Shown here in pieces: positions 9,851 to 20,200 of a DNA stretch of 50,789 nucleotides (position 1 is its first letter; each line of letters begins with the position of its first letter). The stretch spans positions 1 to 50,789 of the forward strand of contig JAGHIT010000106.1 of NCBI GenBank assembly GCA_017887095.1. The letters run 5' to 3'. Below the pieces are notes generated by a model. That model made no database searches and was not told the origin of the DNA. It saw only the letters and a program-made list of their open reading frames with translations. The translations under genes were made by a program, and so were the position numbers. The DNA comes from Clostridia bacterium. Lineage in GTDB: Bacteria; Bacillota; Clostridia; Christensenellales; Borkfalkiaceae.

Positions 9851-10912
9851 TCATCTGACGATCTTGCGCCAACCGTAGGGATCGGGCGTCCTGCCGTACT
9901 GGATGCCCGTGATCGTATCATAGAGCATCTTGGTGATCTCCCCCATCTTGCCGCCGTTGATGACGTAGTCCTTGTCCTTATAGCGGATGAGTCCGACAGG
10001 CGAGATGACCGCCGCCGTGCCCGTGCCGAATGCCTCGTCCAGCGTGCCGTTTTCGGACGCCTCCAACACTTCGTCAATGGAAATGCGGCGCTCGGTGACG
10101 GGGATGCCCTTGTCCTTTAAGACCTGGATACAGCTCTTACGCGTAATGCCGGGCAGGATGGAACCGACGAGCGCGGGCGTGACGACCTCGCCGCCGATCA
10201 CAAAGAACATATTCATGCTGCCCACTTCTTCGACGTACTTTTTCTCCTTGGCATCCAGCCAGAGGACCTGATCGAAGCCCTTTTCTTCTGCCTCTTCGCC
10301 CGCCTTCATGGACGCGGCGTAATTGCCCAGGCACTTTGCCTCGCCCGTGCCGCCCAGCGTCGCGCGGGTGTAATAATCCTCGACGACGAGCTTGGTCGGC
10401 TCCAGTCCGTGCGCATAGTAGCTGCCGACGGGCGAAAGGATGATAAAAAACAGATACTCTGTAGACGCATGCACGCCGAGCATGACGCGCGTTGCGACGA
10501 TGGTCGGACGAATGTAGAGCGCCGTGCCGGGCAGGGTCGGGATCCAGTCCTTCTCCAGCTTTAAAAGCTCTTCAAGTCCCTCTTCGACAATGTCCTCCGG
10601 GAAATTGGGGATACACATTCTCGTTGCGGAGCGGTTCATGCGCGCCCAGTTCTCCTCGGGACGGAAGACGGCAATGGAGCCGTCCGGCTGTCTGAATGCC
10701 TTCATGCCCTCGAAGATGCCCTGCGCGTAGTGAAAAATACTCGTCGCAAGGTCGAACGGTTTGGGTTCGTTGGGTTCGATTTTTGCATCGTGCCAGCCCT
10801 TCTCGGCGGTGTACTTCATCGTGAACATATAGTCGGTGAAGTAGTGACCAAAGCCGAGCGAGTTATCAAACACGGGTTTTTCCTTGAGCTGTTGTCTTTT
10901 GATGATCTCCAT
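9851..10912 (-). CDS. ilvE: Branched-chain amino acid aminotransferase
   Basis: Fold-type IV PLP enzyme that interconverts leucine, isoleucine or valine with their 2-oxo acids using glutamate/2-oxoglutarate. The 353 residues are of the long (BCAT/eukaryote-like) type. The PLP lysine is K193 in GGTGEAKCLGNYAAS; FHYAQGIFEGMKAFR (substrate pocket) and EVGSMNMFFV, then FGTGTAAVISPVG (PLP phosphate-binding) are all present. The start at 10912 has a GAGG about seven bases upstream. It is a single-gene transcript, with its own promoter in the 3' end of the upstream gene and a terminator behind it. Confidence 0.96.
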   Translation of the reverse strand: MEIIKRQQLKEKPVFDNSLGFGHYFTDYMFTMKYTAEKGWHDAKIEPNEPKPFDLATSIFHYAQGIFEGMKAFRQPDGSIAVFRPEENWARMNRSATRMCIPNFPEDIVEEGLEELLKLEKDWIPTLPGTALYIRPTIVATRVMLGVHASTEYLFFIILSPVGSYYAHGLEPTKLVVEDYYTRATLGGTGEAKCLGNYAASMKAGEEAEEKGFDQVLWLDAKEKKYVEEVGSMNMFFVIGGEVVTPALVGSILPGITRKSCIQVLKDKGIPVTERRISIDEVLEASENGTLDEAFGTGTAAVISPVGLIRYKDKDYVINGGKMGEITKMLYDTITGIQYGRTPDPYGWRKIVR

Positions 10913-10942
10913 ACGAATACCTCGAAGGCTTGATTTCTTTCC

Positions 10943-10971
10943 ATTATACTCCGCTTTTTTCTATTTTTCAA
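10943..10971 (-). promoter_or_regulatory. sigma-A promoter of ilvE
   Basis: TTGAAA (10966-10971), 17 bases, TATAAT (10943-10948). The -35 hexamer lies inside the last codons of the upstream YigZ-family gene. Confidence 0.8.
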
Positions 10972-11587
10972 GCGGAAAAGGCGAAAAATATGATTTCCCG
11001 CGCAAAATCTCCGCGCGGCCGATGAGAATGTCGTTGCAGCGCGCGCAGAAGTCGTCTACGTTCTCCTCCCGGACGGCGACCGTAAAAGACGCTTTCTCCG
11101 CAAACTCCCTTTGAAGCACGTTCTCACCCTCCAGAAAGCGGGTGAGCGCGTTGACTTCAGGATAATTGACGGCGATCGTCACCTCGACACAGACGGCGTA
11201 TTCGCAGATCTGCGCGCGTTCCAGCGCCTCCGCAGCACTCGAAGCGTACGCACGCGTCAGTCCGCCCGCCCCCAGCTTGATGCCGCCGAAGTAGCGCACG
11301 ACCGCGACGCCCGTTTCAAACAGCCTGCGCGCGCGGATGACTCCGAGAATGGGCATACCCGCCGTCCCCTGCGGTTCGCCGTCGTCCGAAAAGCGCATGA
11401 GATTGCCGATGCGGTCTGCAACGAACGCATAGCATACATGGGTCGCAAGCGGATGCTCCCCGCGCACCTGCGCCAAAAAGGCACGCGCCGCCGCCTCATC
11501 CTCCGTGTGCGCGACGTAGGTGAGAAAGCGCGACTTTTCGATGACCTTCTCGTATAAGGAGGGCTTTGCGACGCTCAAATAGCTCAC
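10961..11587 (-). CDS. YigZ/IMPACT-family protein
   Basis: A 208-residue protein of the IMPACT (UPF0029) family. Bacterial YigZ binds nucleic acid and is of uncertain physiological role. The N-terminal domain carries the signature [16 protein letters not shown] and [19 protein letters not shown]; a smaller C-terminal domain (DUF1949-like) follows. The start is taken as GTG at 11585-11587, which overlaps the tyrS stop in a GTGA arrangement with AAAGG upstream; a longer frame upstream would run through tyrS. It is therefore translationally coupled to tyrS. The stop is TAG, which shows that TAG is read as stop in this genome. Confidence 0.88.
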   Translation of the reverse strand: MSYLSVAKPSLYEKVIEKSRFLTYVAHTEDEAAARAFLAQVRGEHPLATHVCYAFVADRIGNLMRFSDDGEPQGTAGMPILGVIRARRLFETGVAVVRYFGGIKLGAGGLTRAYASSAAEALERAQICEYAVCVEVTIAVNYPEVNALTRFLEGENVLQREFAEKASFTVAVREENVDDFCARCNDILIGRAEILRGKSYFSPFPLEK

Positions 11588-12777
11588 TGCACGCTGACCT
11601 TTAAGCGCACCTTCTTGCCCTTGAACAGCGTGAAGGGAGACGGAGGCAGCGGTGCGTTGACGTCTACGACCTTCTCGCCGTTGATCGTGACGCCGCCCTG
11701 CTCGACGAGGCGGCGCGCCTCGCCGTTGGACTTGCACACGCCCGTCGCAACAAGCGCCTGCAATACCGTCTGCGTGTCGGCGGGAACGACCTTTTCCGGC
11801 ATCTCGCCCTCGCCGCCGAATGCAGCCTTCGCCTGCGCGCGGACGGCGTCCGCGTTTTCCTGCCCGTGGACCATCTTGGTCAGCTCGTACGCGAGCACTT
11901 CCTTGGCGGCGTTCATGCGCTCGTCCTGATAGCGCGTCAACTCTGCGATCTCCTCAAGAGGCAGGAAGGTGAGAAGCTTCAGGCACTTCTCGACGTCCGC
12001 GTCGGCGGTGTTGCGCCAGTACTGATAGAACTCATAGGGCGAGGTCTTGTTCTCATCCAGCCAGACGGCGCCCTTCTGCGTTTTGCCCATCTTCTTGCCT
12101 TCGCTCGTCGTAAGAAGCGTAAAGGTCATCGCAAACGCGGGTTTCTGCTCCTTGCGGCGGATAAGATCGGCGCCCGCGAGGATATTGCTCCACTGATCGT
12201 CGCCGCCCAACTCCAACGCGCAGCCGTACTTTTTGAAGAGCACCAAAAAGTCGTACGCCTGCATGAGCATGTAGTTGAATTCAAGGAAGGATAGTCCGCG
12301 TTCCATACGCGATTTGAAGCACTCCGCCGTGAGCATCTTATTGACGGAGAAGTGCACGCCGATATCGCGCAAAAAGTCAATATAGTTGAGATTTAAGAGC
12401 CAGTCGGCGTTATTGACGATGATCGCGCCGTTCTCCCCTTCAAAGGAAATAAAGCGCGACATCTGTTTCTTGAAGCATTCGACGTGGTAGGCGATGGTCT
12501 CCCTGGTCATCATCGAGCGCATGTCCGTCCTGCCCGAGGGATCGCCGATCATTGCCGTTCCGCCGCCGATGAGGATAATGGGCTTATGCCCCGCGTCCTG
12601 CATATGCTTCATGGCGATGAGCTGCATGAAGTGACCGACGTGAAGACTGTCCGCCGTCGGGTCGAAACCGATATAAAATGGCACGCTCTCCGAACCGAGC
12701 TTTTCATACAGCTCGTCCTCGTACACCGTCTGTTTGATAAATCCCCGCGCGCGCAGGGTATCCATCACATTCTGCAT
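11584..12777 (-). CDS. tyrS: Tyrosyl-tRNA synthetase
   Basis: Class I synthetase charging tRNA-Tyr, 398 residues. The HIGH-like motif is HVGH (46-49) in [11 protein letters not shown], the KMSKS-like motif is [14 protein letters not shown] (about 225-238), and an S4 RNA-binding domain closes the protein ([24 protein letters not shown]). The long spacing to the KMSKS loop suits the TyrZ-like/long TyrRS subgroup. The start at 12777 is preceded by AAGGAG; the ATG further upstream in frame lies inside a terminator hairpin. The leader encodes a Tyr-rich peptide and a terminator, so attenuation by ribosome stalling at Tyr codons is likely. The YigZ-family gene is coupled downstream. Confidence 0.98.
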   Translation of the reverse strand: MQNVMDTLRARGFIKQTVYEDELYEKLGSESVPFYIGFDPTADSLHVGHFMQLIAMKHMQDAGHKPIILIGGGTAMIGDPSGRTDMRSMMTRETIAYHVECFKKQMSRFISFEGENGAIIVNNADWLLNLNYIDFLRDIGVHFSVNKMLTAECFKSRMERGLSFLEFNYMLMQAYDFLVLFKKYGCALELGGDDQWSNILAGADLIRRKEQKPAFAMTFTLLTTSEGKKMGKTQKGAVWLDENKTSPYEFYQYWRNTADADVEKCLKLLTFLPLEEIAELTRYQDERMNAAKEVLAYELTKMVHGQENADAVRAQAKAAFGGEGEMPEKVVPADTQTVLQALVATGVCKSNGEARRLVEQGGVTINGEKVVDVNAPLPPSPFTLFKGKKVRLKVSVQ

Positions 12778-12804
12778 TGCTGTCTCCTTCTTGCCCGTCC
12801 GCAA

Positions 12805-12834
12805 CAAAAAAACGGCTTGCACGCGCAAACCGTT
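12805..12834 (-). terminator. Attenuator hairpin in the tyrS leader
   Basis: AACGGTTTGC, loop GCGT, GCAAGCCGTT (10 bp with one G-U pair) followed by TTTTTTG. It lies between the leader-peptide stop and the tyrS Shine-Dalgarno, where a regulated terminator belongs. Confidence 0.88.
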
Positions 12835-12868
12835 CTACTGTCCTTCCGATCTACGCGCGAAAAGAGTA

Positions 12869-12925
12869 TTACGCAACAACGTAATACGCGTAGCCGTAAA
12901 TTGCAACTGCGAGCGAATGTTTCAT
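12869..12925 (-). CDS. Tyrosine-rich leader peptide of tyrS
   Basis: A short frame encodes MKHSLAVAIYGYAYYVVA, then TAA. Four of residues 10-15 are tyrosine (Y10, Y12, Y14, Y15). The codons from Y12 onward lie in the 5' arm of a 43-nt hairpin (12851-12893): CTACGCG pairs with CGCGTAG, and TATTACG with CGTAATA. The attenuator terminator follows. This is the layout of amino-acid biosynthetic leader peptides (trp, his, phe) applied to a synthetase gene; no T-box consensus or Stem I is present. The ATG sits six bases after the -10 box without a Shine-Dalgarno, so it would be read as a leaderless message. Confidence 0.75.
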   Translation of the reverse strand: MKHSLAVAIYGYAYYVVA

Positions 12926-12931
12926 GCTTTT

Positions 12932-12960
12932 ATTATACGCCCCTTTTGTACCTTTGTCAA
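12932..12960 (-). promoter_or_regulatory. sigma-A promoter of the tyrS transcript
   Basis: TTGACA (12955-12960), 17 bases, TATAAT (12932-12937). Between this and the WYL gene promoter (to 13173) I see no convincing gene. Confidence 0.9.
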
Positions 12961-13173
12961 ACGCTTGTACCCCATTCATACAAAATTCAGCGCATTTTCC
13001 GTCGATTCGCCCAGTCCCCTCATCGTAAGGAAACGAGACAGAACGCATTCCGCAGTCCCCGCTTCAGCAAGACGGATGCGAAGTTCCCGATTTCGCTTCG
13101 CTCTTGCCGCCCGACGCAAACATTCCAACCGCTTGTCCATAGAGAGCTGTTCCATACTCCCTATTGTACGCAT

Positions 13174-13200
13174 CATACTTGACAGATATTGTCATGTATG
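13174..13200. promoter_or_regulatory. 27-bp palindrome over the WYL-regulator promoter (candidate operator)
   Basis: CATACTTGACA, GATAT, TGTCATGTATG: 11-bp arms matching at 10 positions around a 5-base centre. It covers the -35 box and most of the spacer of the promoter, so a bound dimer would block transcription. Autoregulation by the downstream protein is the simplest reading. Confidence 0.65.
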
Positions 13201-13207
13201 GTAAAAT
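13179..13207 (+). promoter_or_regulatory. sigma-A promoter of the WYL regulator
   Basis: TTGACA (13179-13184), 17 bases, TAAAAT (13202-13207). Confidence 0.85.
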
Positions 13208-13248
13208 TGTTTTAAGAATTTTCTACATTGTTTCAAGGAAAAAAACCG

Positions 13249-14169
13249 ATGAAATACCAGATCATGATCGATATCCTCTTCACCCTGCTTGAAAAGCGAC
13301 GTATCAGTGCGGGAGAGCTTGCCGCGCGCTATAACGTATCGGTCAGATCCATTTACCGCTACATCGATGAAATGACGGTTTCAGGCATTCCCATTGACGT
13401 ATCGCGCGGAGCAAGCGGAGGCATCTGTATTTCGGACGCATATAAACTGCCGCGCGGATTTATGACGCGCAACGAATATGACAGAGCGATCGAGGCAATG
13501 CGTGCAATGGAGAGCGAACTGGGCGATCCGGTCCTGCGGTCTGCGATCGAAAAGCTTTCCGCCCAAAGGAAACTTGAGAGCCGCGACGATGCGCTCTCCG
13601 GAAATATTTTAGTAGACAGCGGCGCGTGGGGCAGCGAACGGACATTTTCAGACAAACTGCGGCTGCTTTCGCGCGCTACGGACGAACGGGAAGCCATAGA
13701 AATCGATTATGTTGCCAGAAACGGCAACCGAACCCACCGCACCATTTTACCGCATCTGCTCGTATATAAGCAGAATATATGGTACGTCTATGCGTATTGC
13801 CGACTGCGGGCAGAATTTCGGCTGTTTAAAATAGGACGAATGCGCACCGTAGTACTGACGGGAGAAACCTTTGAACGCTTTCCGTTTACACGCAACGACG
13901 TCCCGCTCTCCTTTTGGACGGACAGCGAAATGTGTGTCGAGGCGCGCTTTAGCATCTCTGAAGACGTCCTTCCCTTCGCGGAAGAGTGGCTGGGAATTGA
14001 AAACGTATATGAGCGGAACGGAAAATTTTATGCGGACGTGACGCTTCCGGACGACGAATCGCTCATCGGCAAGATCCTGTCCGCAGGCGCAGGATTTCAG
14101 GTGCTCTCCCCTGCTTCGCTCGCCGAACGGGTGAGAGCGGAGGCAAGGAAAATTCTGGAAAGCTATTGA
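13249..14169 (+). CDS. HTH-WYL transcriptional regulator (YafY-like)
   Basis: A 306-residue one-component regulator. The N-terminal winged helix-turn-helix (HTH_11 type) contains RISAGELAARYNVSVRSIYRYIDEM (about residues 18-42) and SGIPIDVSRGASGGICIS. The WYL ligand-sensing domain lies in the second half: REAIEIDYVARNGNRTHRTI, then LLVYKQNIWYVYAYCRLRAEFRLFKIGRM, where WYV-Y takes the WYL position. A C-terminal WCX-type extension closes it. The start at 13249 has AAGGAA upstream. It is monocistronic, bounded by a palindromic promoter and a terminator; its ligand and other targets are unknown. Confidence 0.92.
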   Translation: MKYQIMIDILFTLLEKRRISAGELAARYNVSVRSIYRYIDEMTVSGIPIDVSRGASGGICISDAYKLPRGFMTRNEYDRAIEAMRAMESELGDPVLRSAIEKLSAQRKLESRDDALSGNILVDSGAWGSERTFSDKLRLLSRATDEREAIEIDYVARNGNRTHRTILPHLLVYKQNIWYVYAYCRLRAEFRLFKIGRMRTVVLTGETFERFPFTRNDVPLSFWTDSEMCVEARFSISEDVLPFAEEWLGIENVYERNGKFYADVTLPDDESLIGKILSAGAGFQVLSPASLAERVRAEARKILESY

Positions 14170-14180
14170 GCAACAAGGGA

Positions 14181-14216
14181 AGCGGGCGGCGCAACTGCGC
14201 CGTCCGCTCTTTCTTT
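14181..14216 (+). terminator. Terminator of the WYL regulator gene
   Basis: AGCGGGCGGCGCA and TGCGCCGTCCGCT form a 13-bp stem with one G-T pair, followed by CTTTCTTT. It separates the gene from the convergent repeat-protein gene. Confidence 0.85.
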
Positions 14217-14223
14217 GATCAAA

Positions 14224-17200
14224 TCAATAATAAATCGTTGCTTGGTTTGCTGTAACTATACAAGAAATATCTGTCTCCGTTCCGTTTGCCGCCACAACGC
14301 GGTAGGTATAAGTCACGGTGACATCGACGTGCATCACGCTCCTGTCCTGCGAAAGATCGATCGTCTGCGAGAAGGACAGTTGATCCGTCGAGCCGGTACG
14401 TACCTCGTCGCTCTGGAACCAACCGCTTCCGGGCAACGTCAGCGTATAGTCGGTCCTGATACCTGCCGTGGCGACGCTTTCCTTCGGAGCGCCCGCAAGC
14501 GTGCCGCCGGAGACGTTCACGTTTGCGCTGTGGTGATACGTCTTGATGAGCCAGCCAGACGACGTTCTGGAGCCGCTCGCCGATACCGTCACATTGCTTA
14601 CCCAAAGCGCAGAGACCGTCGTCGAGGTGCCGCCGCCCGTGTACGCGAACTCGGTCACATACCGGTATTCCCCATCCTCTTGAACAAACCAGCCGAGGAA
14701 GGTATAGCCCTGCGCGGCAGGCGTCTCAAGCGTATAGAACGAATCAAAATCGACTTCCGCACTCGTTACGTTCACCGCTTCACCGAGCGTAAAGGAAACG
14801 CCGTTGCTCGTATAGATGACCGTGTCAGGCACGAGCGGAATGCGGACGGTCGTGCCGTTTGCAAGGAGATCGAGATCCGTCTCGTTCCAAATAACCTGCG
14901 CGTCCCCGATCACTGCGCCGAAATCGAACACGTTATCCTCGCTTCCGACCGTAAACGTATAACTCTTATCGCCCCAAATGATCTCGACTTTTGCGTCATA
15001 GTACATCTGCATCGTAAGAGCAAAGCTGCCGTCTGCCTGCAGCGTCCAATCATCGCCCGGCCGCTCGGGAGACACGAGGGTCACATCATAGAGCTTGGGC
15101 GTGTATGTCGCAGCGATCGTGCCGTCTGCAGCGATCGAATCGTTCCAGGCGAGCGTATACCCTTCCCTTTCGTATGCCGAAAGATCGGGATATTGCAGCT
15201 GAGAGAGCATAACGCCGCTGACTGCATCATACCAAAGCGTCTGCTGATCGATCTGCTCGCCCTCCAGCGTATAGCGGACAGATCTTTGCTCGGGGATAAT
15301 GTAGTAATTTTCTGCCTGCGCAGACCAGTCAATGGATGCAAAATCAATGCCGCCGAATTCGTCAGCAATATCGTTTGTCAGATCGGAATACCCGTCCTCC
15401 CATACGTTCATCGGGTTGCGGAAGGTCAGGTTTGCCGTCAGGCTGACAAAATCCATGATGGACGTCCTGACGTCAAGCGTACGCAGAACGTTGTTCGTTC
15501 CGTAATAGGTCTGCGAACCCAGTTCGATGCCGATATCGGTGAGGACGCCATCCGTCAGGGCATCGCCGTTCATGGTGAGCAGCCAGTTCCCGCCCGTTCC
15601 GTCCGCCTTGGCGGTATAGCTGTAATTCTTGAGGTAATGATACAATATAGCCCCGTAGTCCTCTGTGATCGGGCCGGAACCGTTTGACTCCGTCGGGATC
15701 TTAGAATTGATCCAATCGGACAGGTTGAACAAATACCCGATCTGCCCGAGGAAACCGCCAAAGAAGTTCGAAAGCGGCATGACGCGATAAGTCACAACGG
15801 GTGTATTGTACGTCTCTTCCGTTGTCCAGATAATGGTCGTCTTCCAATAAGTGTACTGCGTACGCTTTAAATAGACCATTCCGTCCTCGATCGTGATCTC
15901 CAGCTGCGTGCGCCCGTTGATGACCACGATATTCAATTCCTGTACGCCGGGATAGTTGATCTTGGCATTGAGCGCGATCTCTCCGTTTTCATCCGTGGAA
16001 ACGGCAAGATCAATGGTAATGCCGTCGATCGTATATCCGAGCAGGGATGCCTCCGCCGTACCGCTGATATAAAATCTGTCGTTCAGAGCGTAACCGCTTT
16101 CCGATTTGTGCGTCGCTGAGAGCGCAACAGACTTCAGCAGATCGTCAACGCCGGCAAAAGTGTAGCTGTCGTAATCGGAGAAAGTAATGCTTGCGATCTG
16201 CTTGCCGTTCTGCATAACAAACGCGTTGCTGTCGCCGCTTTCCAGCGTGAGCGCCGCATAATCAAAGGAAAACGCAACGCTCGTACGCTCACTGTTATCA
16301 CTGCCGTAAATATTGGACATCCCGACCGCCGTGAGGTAACTCTCTCCGTCTCTGTCAGCCTTTGTAAGCGCAATGGTGAGCGGCTGCAGCCCTTCCCCGC
16401 CAAAAATCCGATCGGAATCCAAAGACAGCGTAAATACCGCTTCGCCGTTGTCGCCATAGGTAAGACCGAATTGCTTCAGATAAGCAGCGGGATCGGTCAC
16501 AGCACTGCCGAGATCGGCATCCTCCAATGCTCCGCTGACCGCATCCGAGACGCCGCCAAGCATTGTTTCAAGCTTTTCCTTGATGCCGAGCGTGTTCATC
16601 AGCATATTTCCGACCGCCGCAAGCTGCCCTTCTTCATCCGCGGTAAGCCAATTGCCGACGAGATATTCGTCCAGCACGGTAAAGAGCGCCGTGACCATGT
16701 CTTTCGGCACGCCCATGCCGACGAGGAACGTTTCAAGCACGCCGCCTTCGCCGCCTGCCAGCGACAGCCCACCCGAGAGCAAGGTCATAACGTCGCTTGC
16801 CGAGACTGCAAAGCGCAGCGGAACAGGCTTTCCCGTCAGGAATTTGGAGAGGCTGACAAAGAATTCAAGTTCATTATCGCCGTTGGAATCGAGCATCCAG
16901 AACTCAAAGTTGAGATCGGTGCCGCTGCCGCTTTCCTCATCCAGTTGTAAATTGAAGTAAAGGTACGCCTCAGGATCGACCGTGACTGTCTTGCCCTGCG
17001 TATCCACAACGATCGGGAATCCGGCAACGCTCAGTCCCGAATGATAGACCAGCTTTCCGTTGATCGTAAATTTCTTGCTCTGGTCCGCAGTATAGACGGT
17101 AACGCCGTCCTGAAAGGAGATCGAAAGATCGGGAGACGCAAGCGAACCGACCGCCGCGCCGACAAAGTCGACGAGCTCGCAAAGGTCACGCACGGTGAGA

Positions 17201-20200
17201 TACTCGCGCTGCACCTCGGCGGCTCTTCCGTCAGAGACGGAAACGCCAAGCATGCCGTTCAAGGATATGCCGCCGACGGAAAGACCGCTTGCATGGAGCA
17301 CGACGCCCTTTTGCGCGAGGCAGACATCAAGTATCGCATTGCCATAAGCTACGGTCGCAATGCTGCCCTCCCGATCGGAGGCACCGCCCAATACAAGGTT
17401 GTTTAGTAAAGAGGGCAGATCGAGCGATGCAAACAGGTCAGTGACCGCAGCGCCGGCGCCGAGCTGTAAACCGATCTCCTTGACTTCCGCGGGCAGAATC
17501 GTCCCCTCTGCCGCAGAACGGTTGACAATTTCTGCGATGCGCGCGTACACATCTGCGAAAGCAACCTTAAGATCGTCCAGTTCGCTGTATGCGAGTTCCA
17601 CCGCAAGCGCACCGAATACGATGCGGATACGATCGGCGGTTGCATCCACGCTGACCGATACGACCGTTTCTCCTGCCGTCACCGTGAGATCGGCACACAG
17701 GGCGATACCTTCTTCCCAGGACAGCCACCCGTTCTCGACCGCAACGTTGAGCGAAATATCGCCGTAGACGACGTCAAGGGAACCGTTCAGCGCGACCTCC
17801 TGTTCTTTAAGGATGGTCACTACCGTATCGAACAGGGGCGTGATGTCCACGTAGTTCAGATAGTATTCGTCATGAATGACAAACGGTACTGTAGGGGAAA
17901 CGGAAACGCTCATCCCCAGCGCCTCCAGGCGAACGCCCCTCGGGAACAGACTGAACTGTACGTCGCCGAGCGCAAGTTCGACGCCAAAGAGAGACAGAAG
18001 CGTTGAACCATCCACGCAGATACCGTCTTCCGTGACGGTAAACAGAGATGAAAGATCAAGCGAAAGCAGCTTTGTAAGCAGCTCCTGCACATCGATATCC
18101 CCTTCCGACTGCGGCATATCGCCGAGCAGCTCACGAAGCAGTCCGGCAAGCTCGGACGCCGTCGCCCTGATCTTAATGCCGTCTATTGCACAGAAGATAT
18201 CGCCTTCGGGATCATAGGTAAAGGAAAGCCCCCTTACTCTGCTGCCCGTCCTGATATTCATGACGCACGAAACACTCTTGGACGCCTGATCGAAGGCAAT
18301 GGCTCCTGCAAGGGATATATCTCCCTGCGACGAGGCATAAGAAAACTCCAGCATCCATGCCTTTGCCAACGCAAGTTCCGCGATCGTCTCGATCCAGGGC
18401 ATGACATCCACATAGTCCGCATAATCCCCTGCCGAAACCGTGAACGCCTCTGTCGGAATAAACTCGATCTCCGCACTTAAAACCGAGACGGAGACGCCGT
18501 TCTCTGTGAGCGTCAGCTGTACGTCGCCGAGCGTAAAATCGACGCCGAACAGGGCAAGAAGTTCCGTGCCGTTCAGAGTAATACCATCCTCCGTAAGTCC
18601 AAAGACTTCGGAGACATCGATCGCAAACAATCGTTCCAGGATCTGCTGCAGATCCGCATCCATGGCGGGCGCTGCGGCATCTGAGGAGAATAAACCGTTC
18701 ACCAGAGCGGCGATTTCCGCTGCGGAGGCTTTCACTTTGATGCCGTCCACCGCAAGATATACCGTGTGAACGCCGTCCGACTGCGCAGACGCAAATGTGA
18801 GCCGTTTTGTAATGCCGCCCCATGCGAGGTCAACTTCGCCTCTGACGGAAAGTGTCGTCACATCGAAATCGAGCGAAGCGGCGAGTGAAAATGCCTCGGT
18901 CTCATACGCTGCGTCCGCATGCAGCGCCTCCGCCCGGGCAAGCGAGGCAATTGCCTCCAGCCAGGGGCCGGCATCCACATAATCCGCATAGTCCCCTGCC
19001 GAGACCGTGAATGCTTCGGCAGGCGCAAGCGAAACATCTGCACCTGAAACGGAAACGGAGATGCCGTCCGCCGTTTCGCCGATCGTTACGTCGCCGAGGT
19101 CGAAGGAAATTCCGAGCGCCGCAAGCAGCTTTCCCGCCGCGACCGTGATCCCGTCCTCCGAAGTGGAAACCATGGACGCAAGATCAAGCGAGAGAAGCAT
19201 ATCGATCAGAGACGCCGCATCGTTTGCTCCCACGGTTGAAATGCCCGCCGCGGAATACTGTTCTGCGAGCAGCTCAGACAAAACTGCCGCAACATCATTC
19301 ACTGCAACGCGCACCTTTACTCCGTCCAGTTCCAAATAGACAACGGGAGCGGCACTGTTAGTGCAATAGGCAAAGTTCAGCGTCTTGCTCATACCGTTAT
19401 ATACGATATCGAGACTGCCGCGCGCAGAGAGCGAGGCAAAATCCAGCGAGACGCCGCCGTGCAGCGCAAGCTCGCCCTGCGCCATAGGAAGCGTATAGGA
19501 AACACTGACGTCAACCGCTTCGCCCGTGACAATGTCCGCAAGTTTGAGAACCATACCTGTAAGGTCGGTATAGGATGCAGGATCACCCGCTTCGGGGACA
19601 GTCGCCTGTGAATAGGACAGCTCTGCACCGACCCGCATGCCCGCAAGCGTCAGCTGCGTCGTGACACCGCCCAGAGAGACAGTCTTGCCGTCCTCCGCTA
19701 TGTCAAAAGAAAAAACAACCGGAAGTTCGATACCGGAGATCGTGAGAACGGAGGAAAGCGTTGCGCTTCTGCCGTCCTCCGCAACCGTAAACGTACCGCT
19801 GCCAAGCTGCTCCAGGAGCGCATCGGTATCCGTCACGCTGCCGTCTCCCGTCATTGCCGTAAACAATGCCGCAAACTGCTCGGGATCGAGCGAACCGCGG
19901 AAGTTGTCGCCGATGCGAAGATATACGTCCTCGTCCGCATAGGCAACATAAAGCGCTCCGATCTGCGCGCGCAACTGCAAGTTGCTGAAGTCAGCCGCAT
20001 CGACATAGACAAGCCCTTCGACCGCTCTTCCGTCGAGCGACAGTCCGAGGCGGAAGGTCACAGGTCCCTGTAACACGGGAGCAAACGCAGCGGAAAGGCA
20101 TCCCGCCGCCGTCACCGCAGCATTCTCTTCCGCGCCCGTCGCAGGCTTGGAAGCATACTCTGAATAATAATCGTCGTAAACGTTTGTCACCGCTTTTTGC

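Noticed and set aside
12778-12925. T-box before tyrS
   Set aside because: The leader is too short for Stem I and AAGGACAGTAGAACGG does not match the T-box consensus; a leader peptide explains it better.
12976-13176. A 66-codon minus-strand frame between tyrS and the WYL gene, Arg-rich
   Set aside because: No Shine-Dalgarno at any of its ATGs, no promoter at fitting distance, and its 5' end overlaps the palindrome of the opposite gene. Probably chance.
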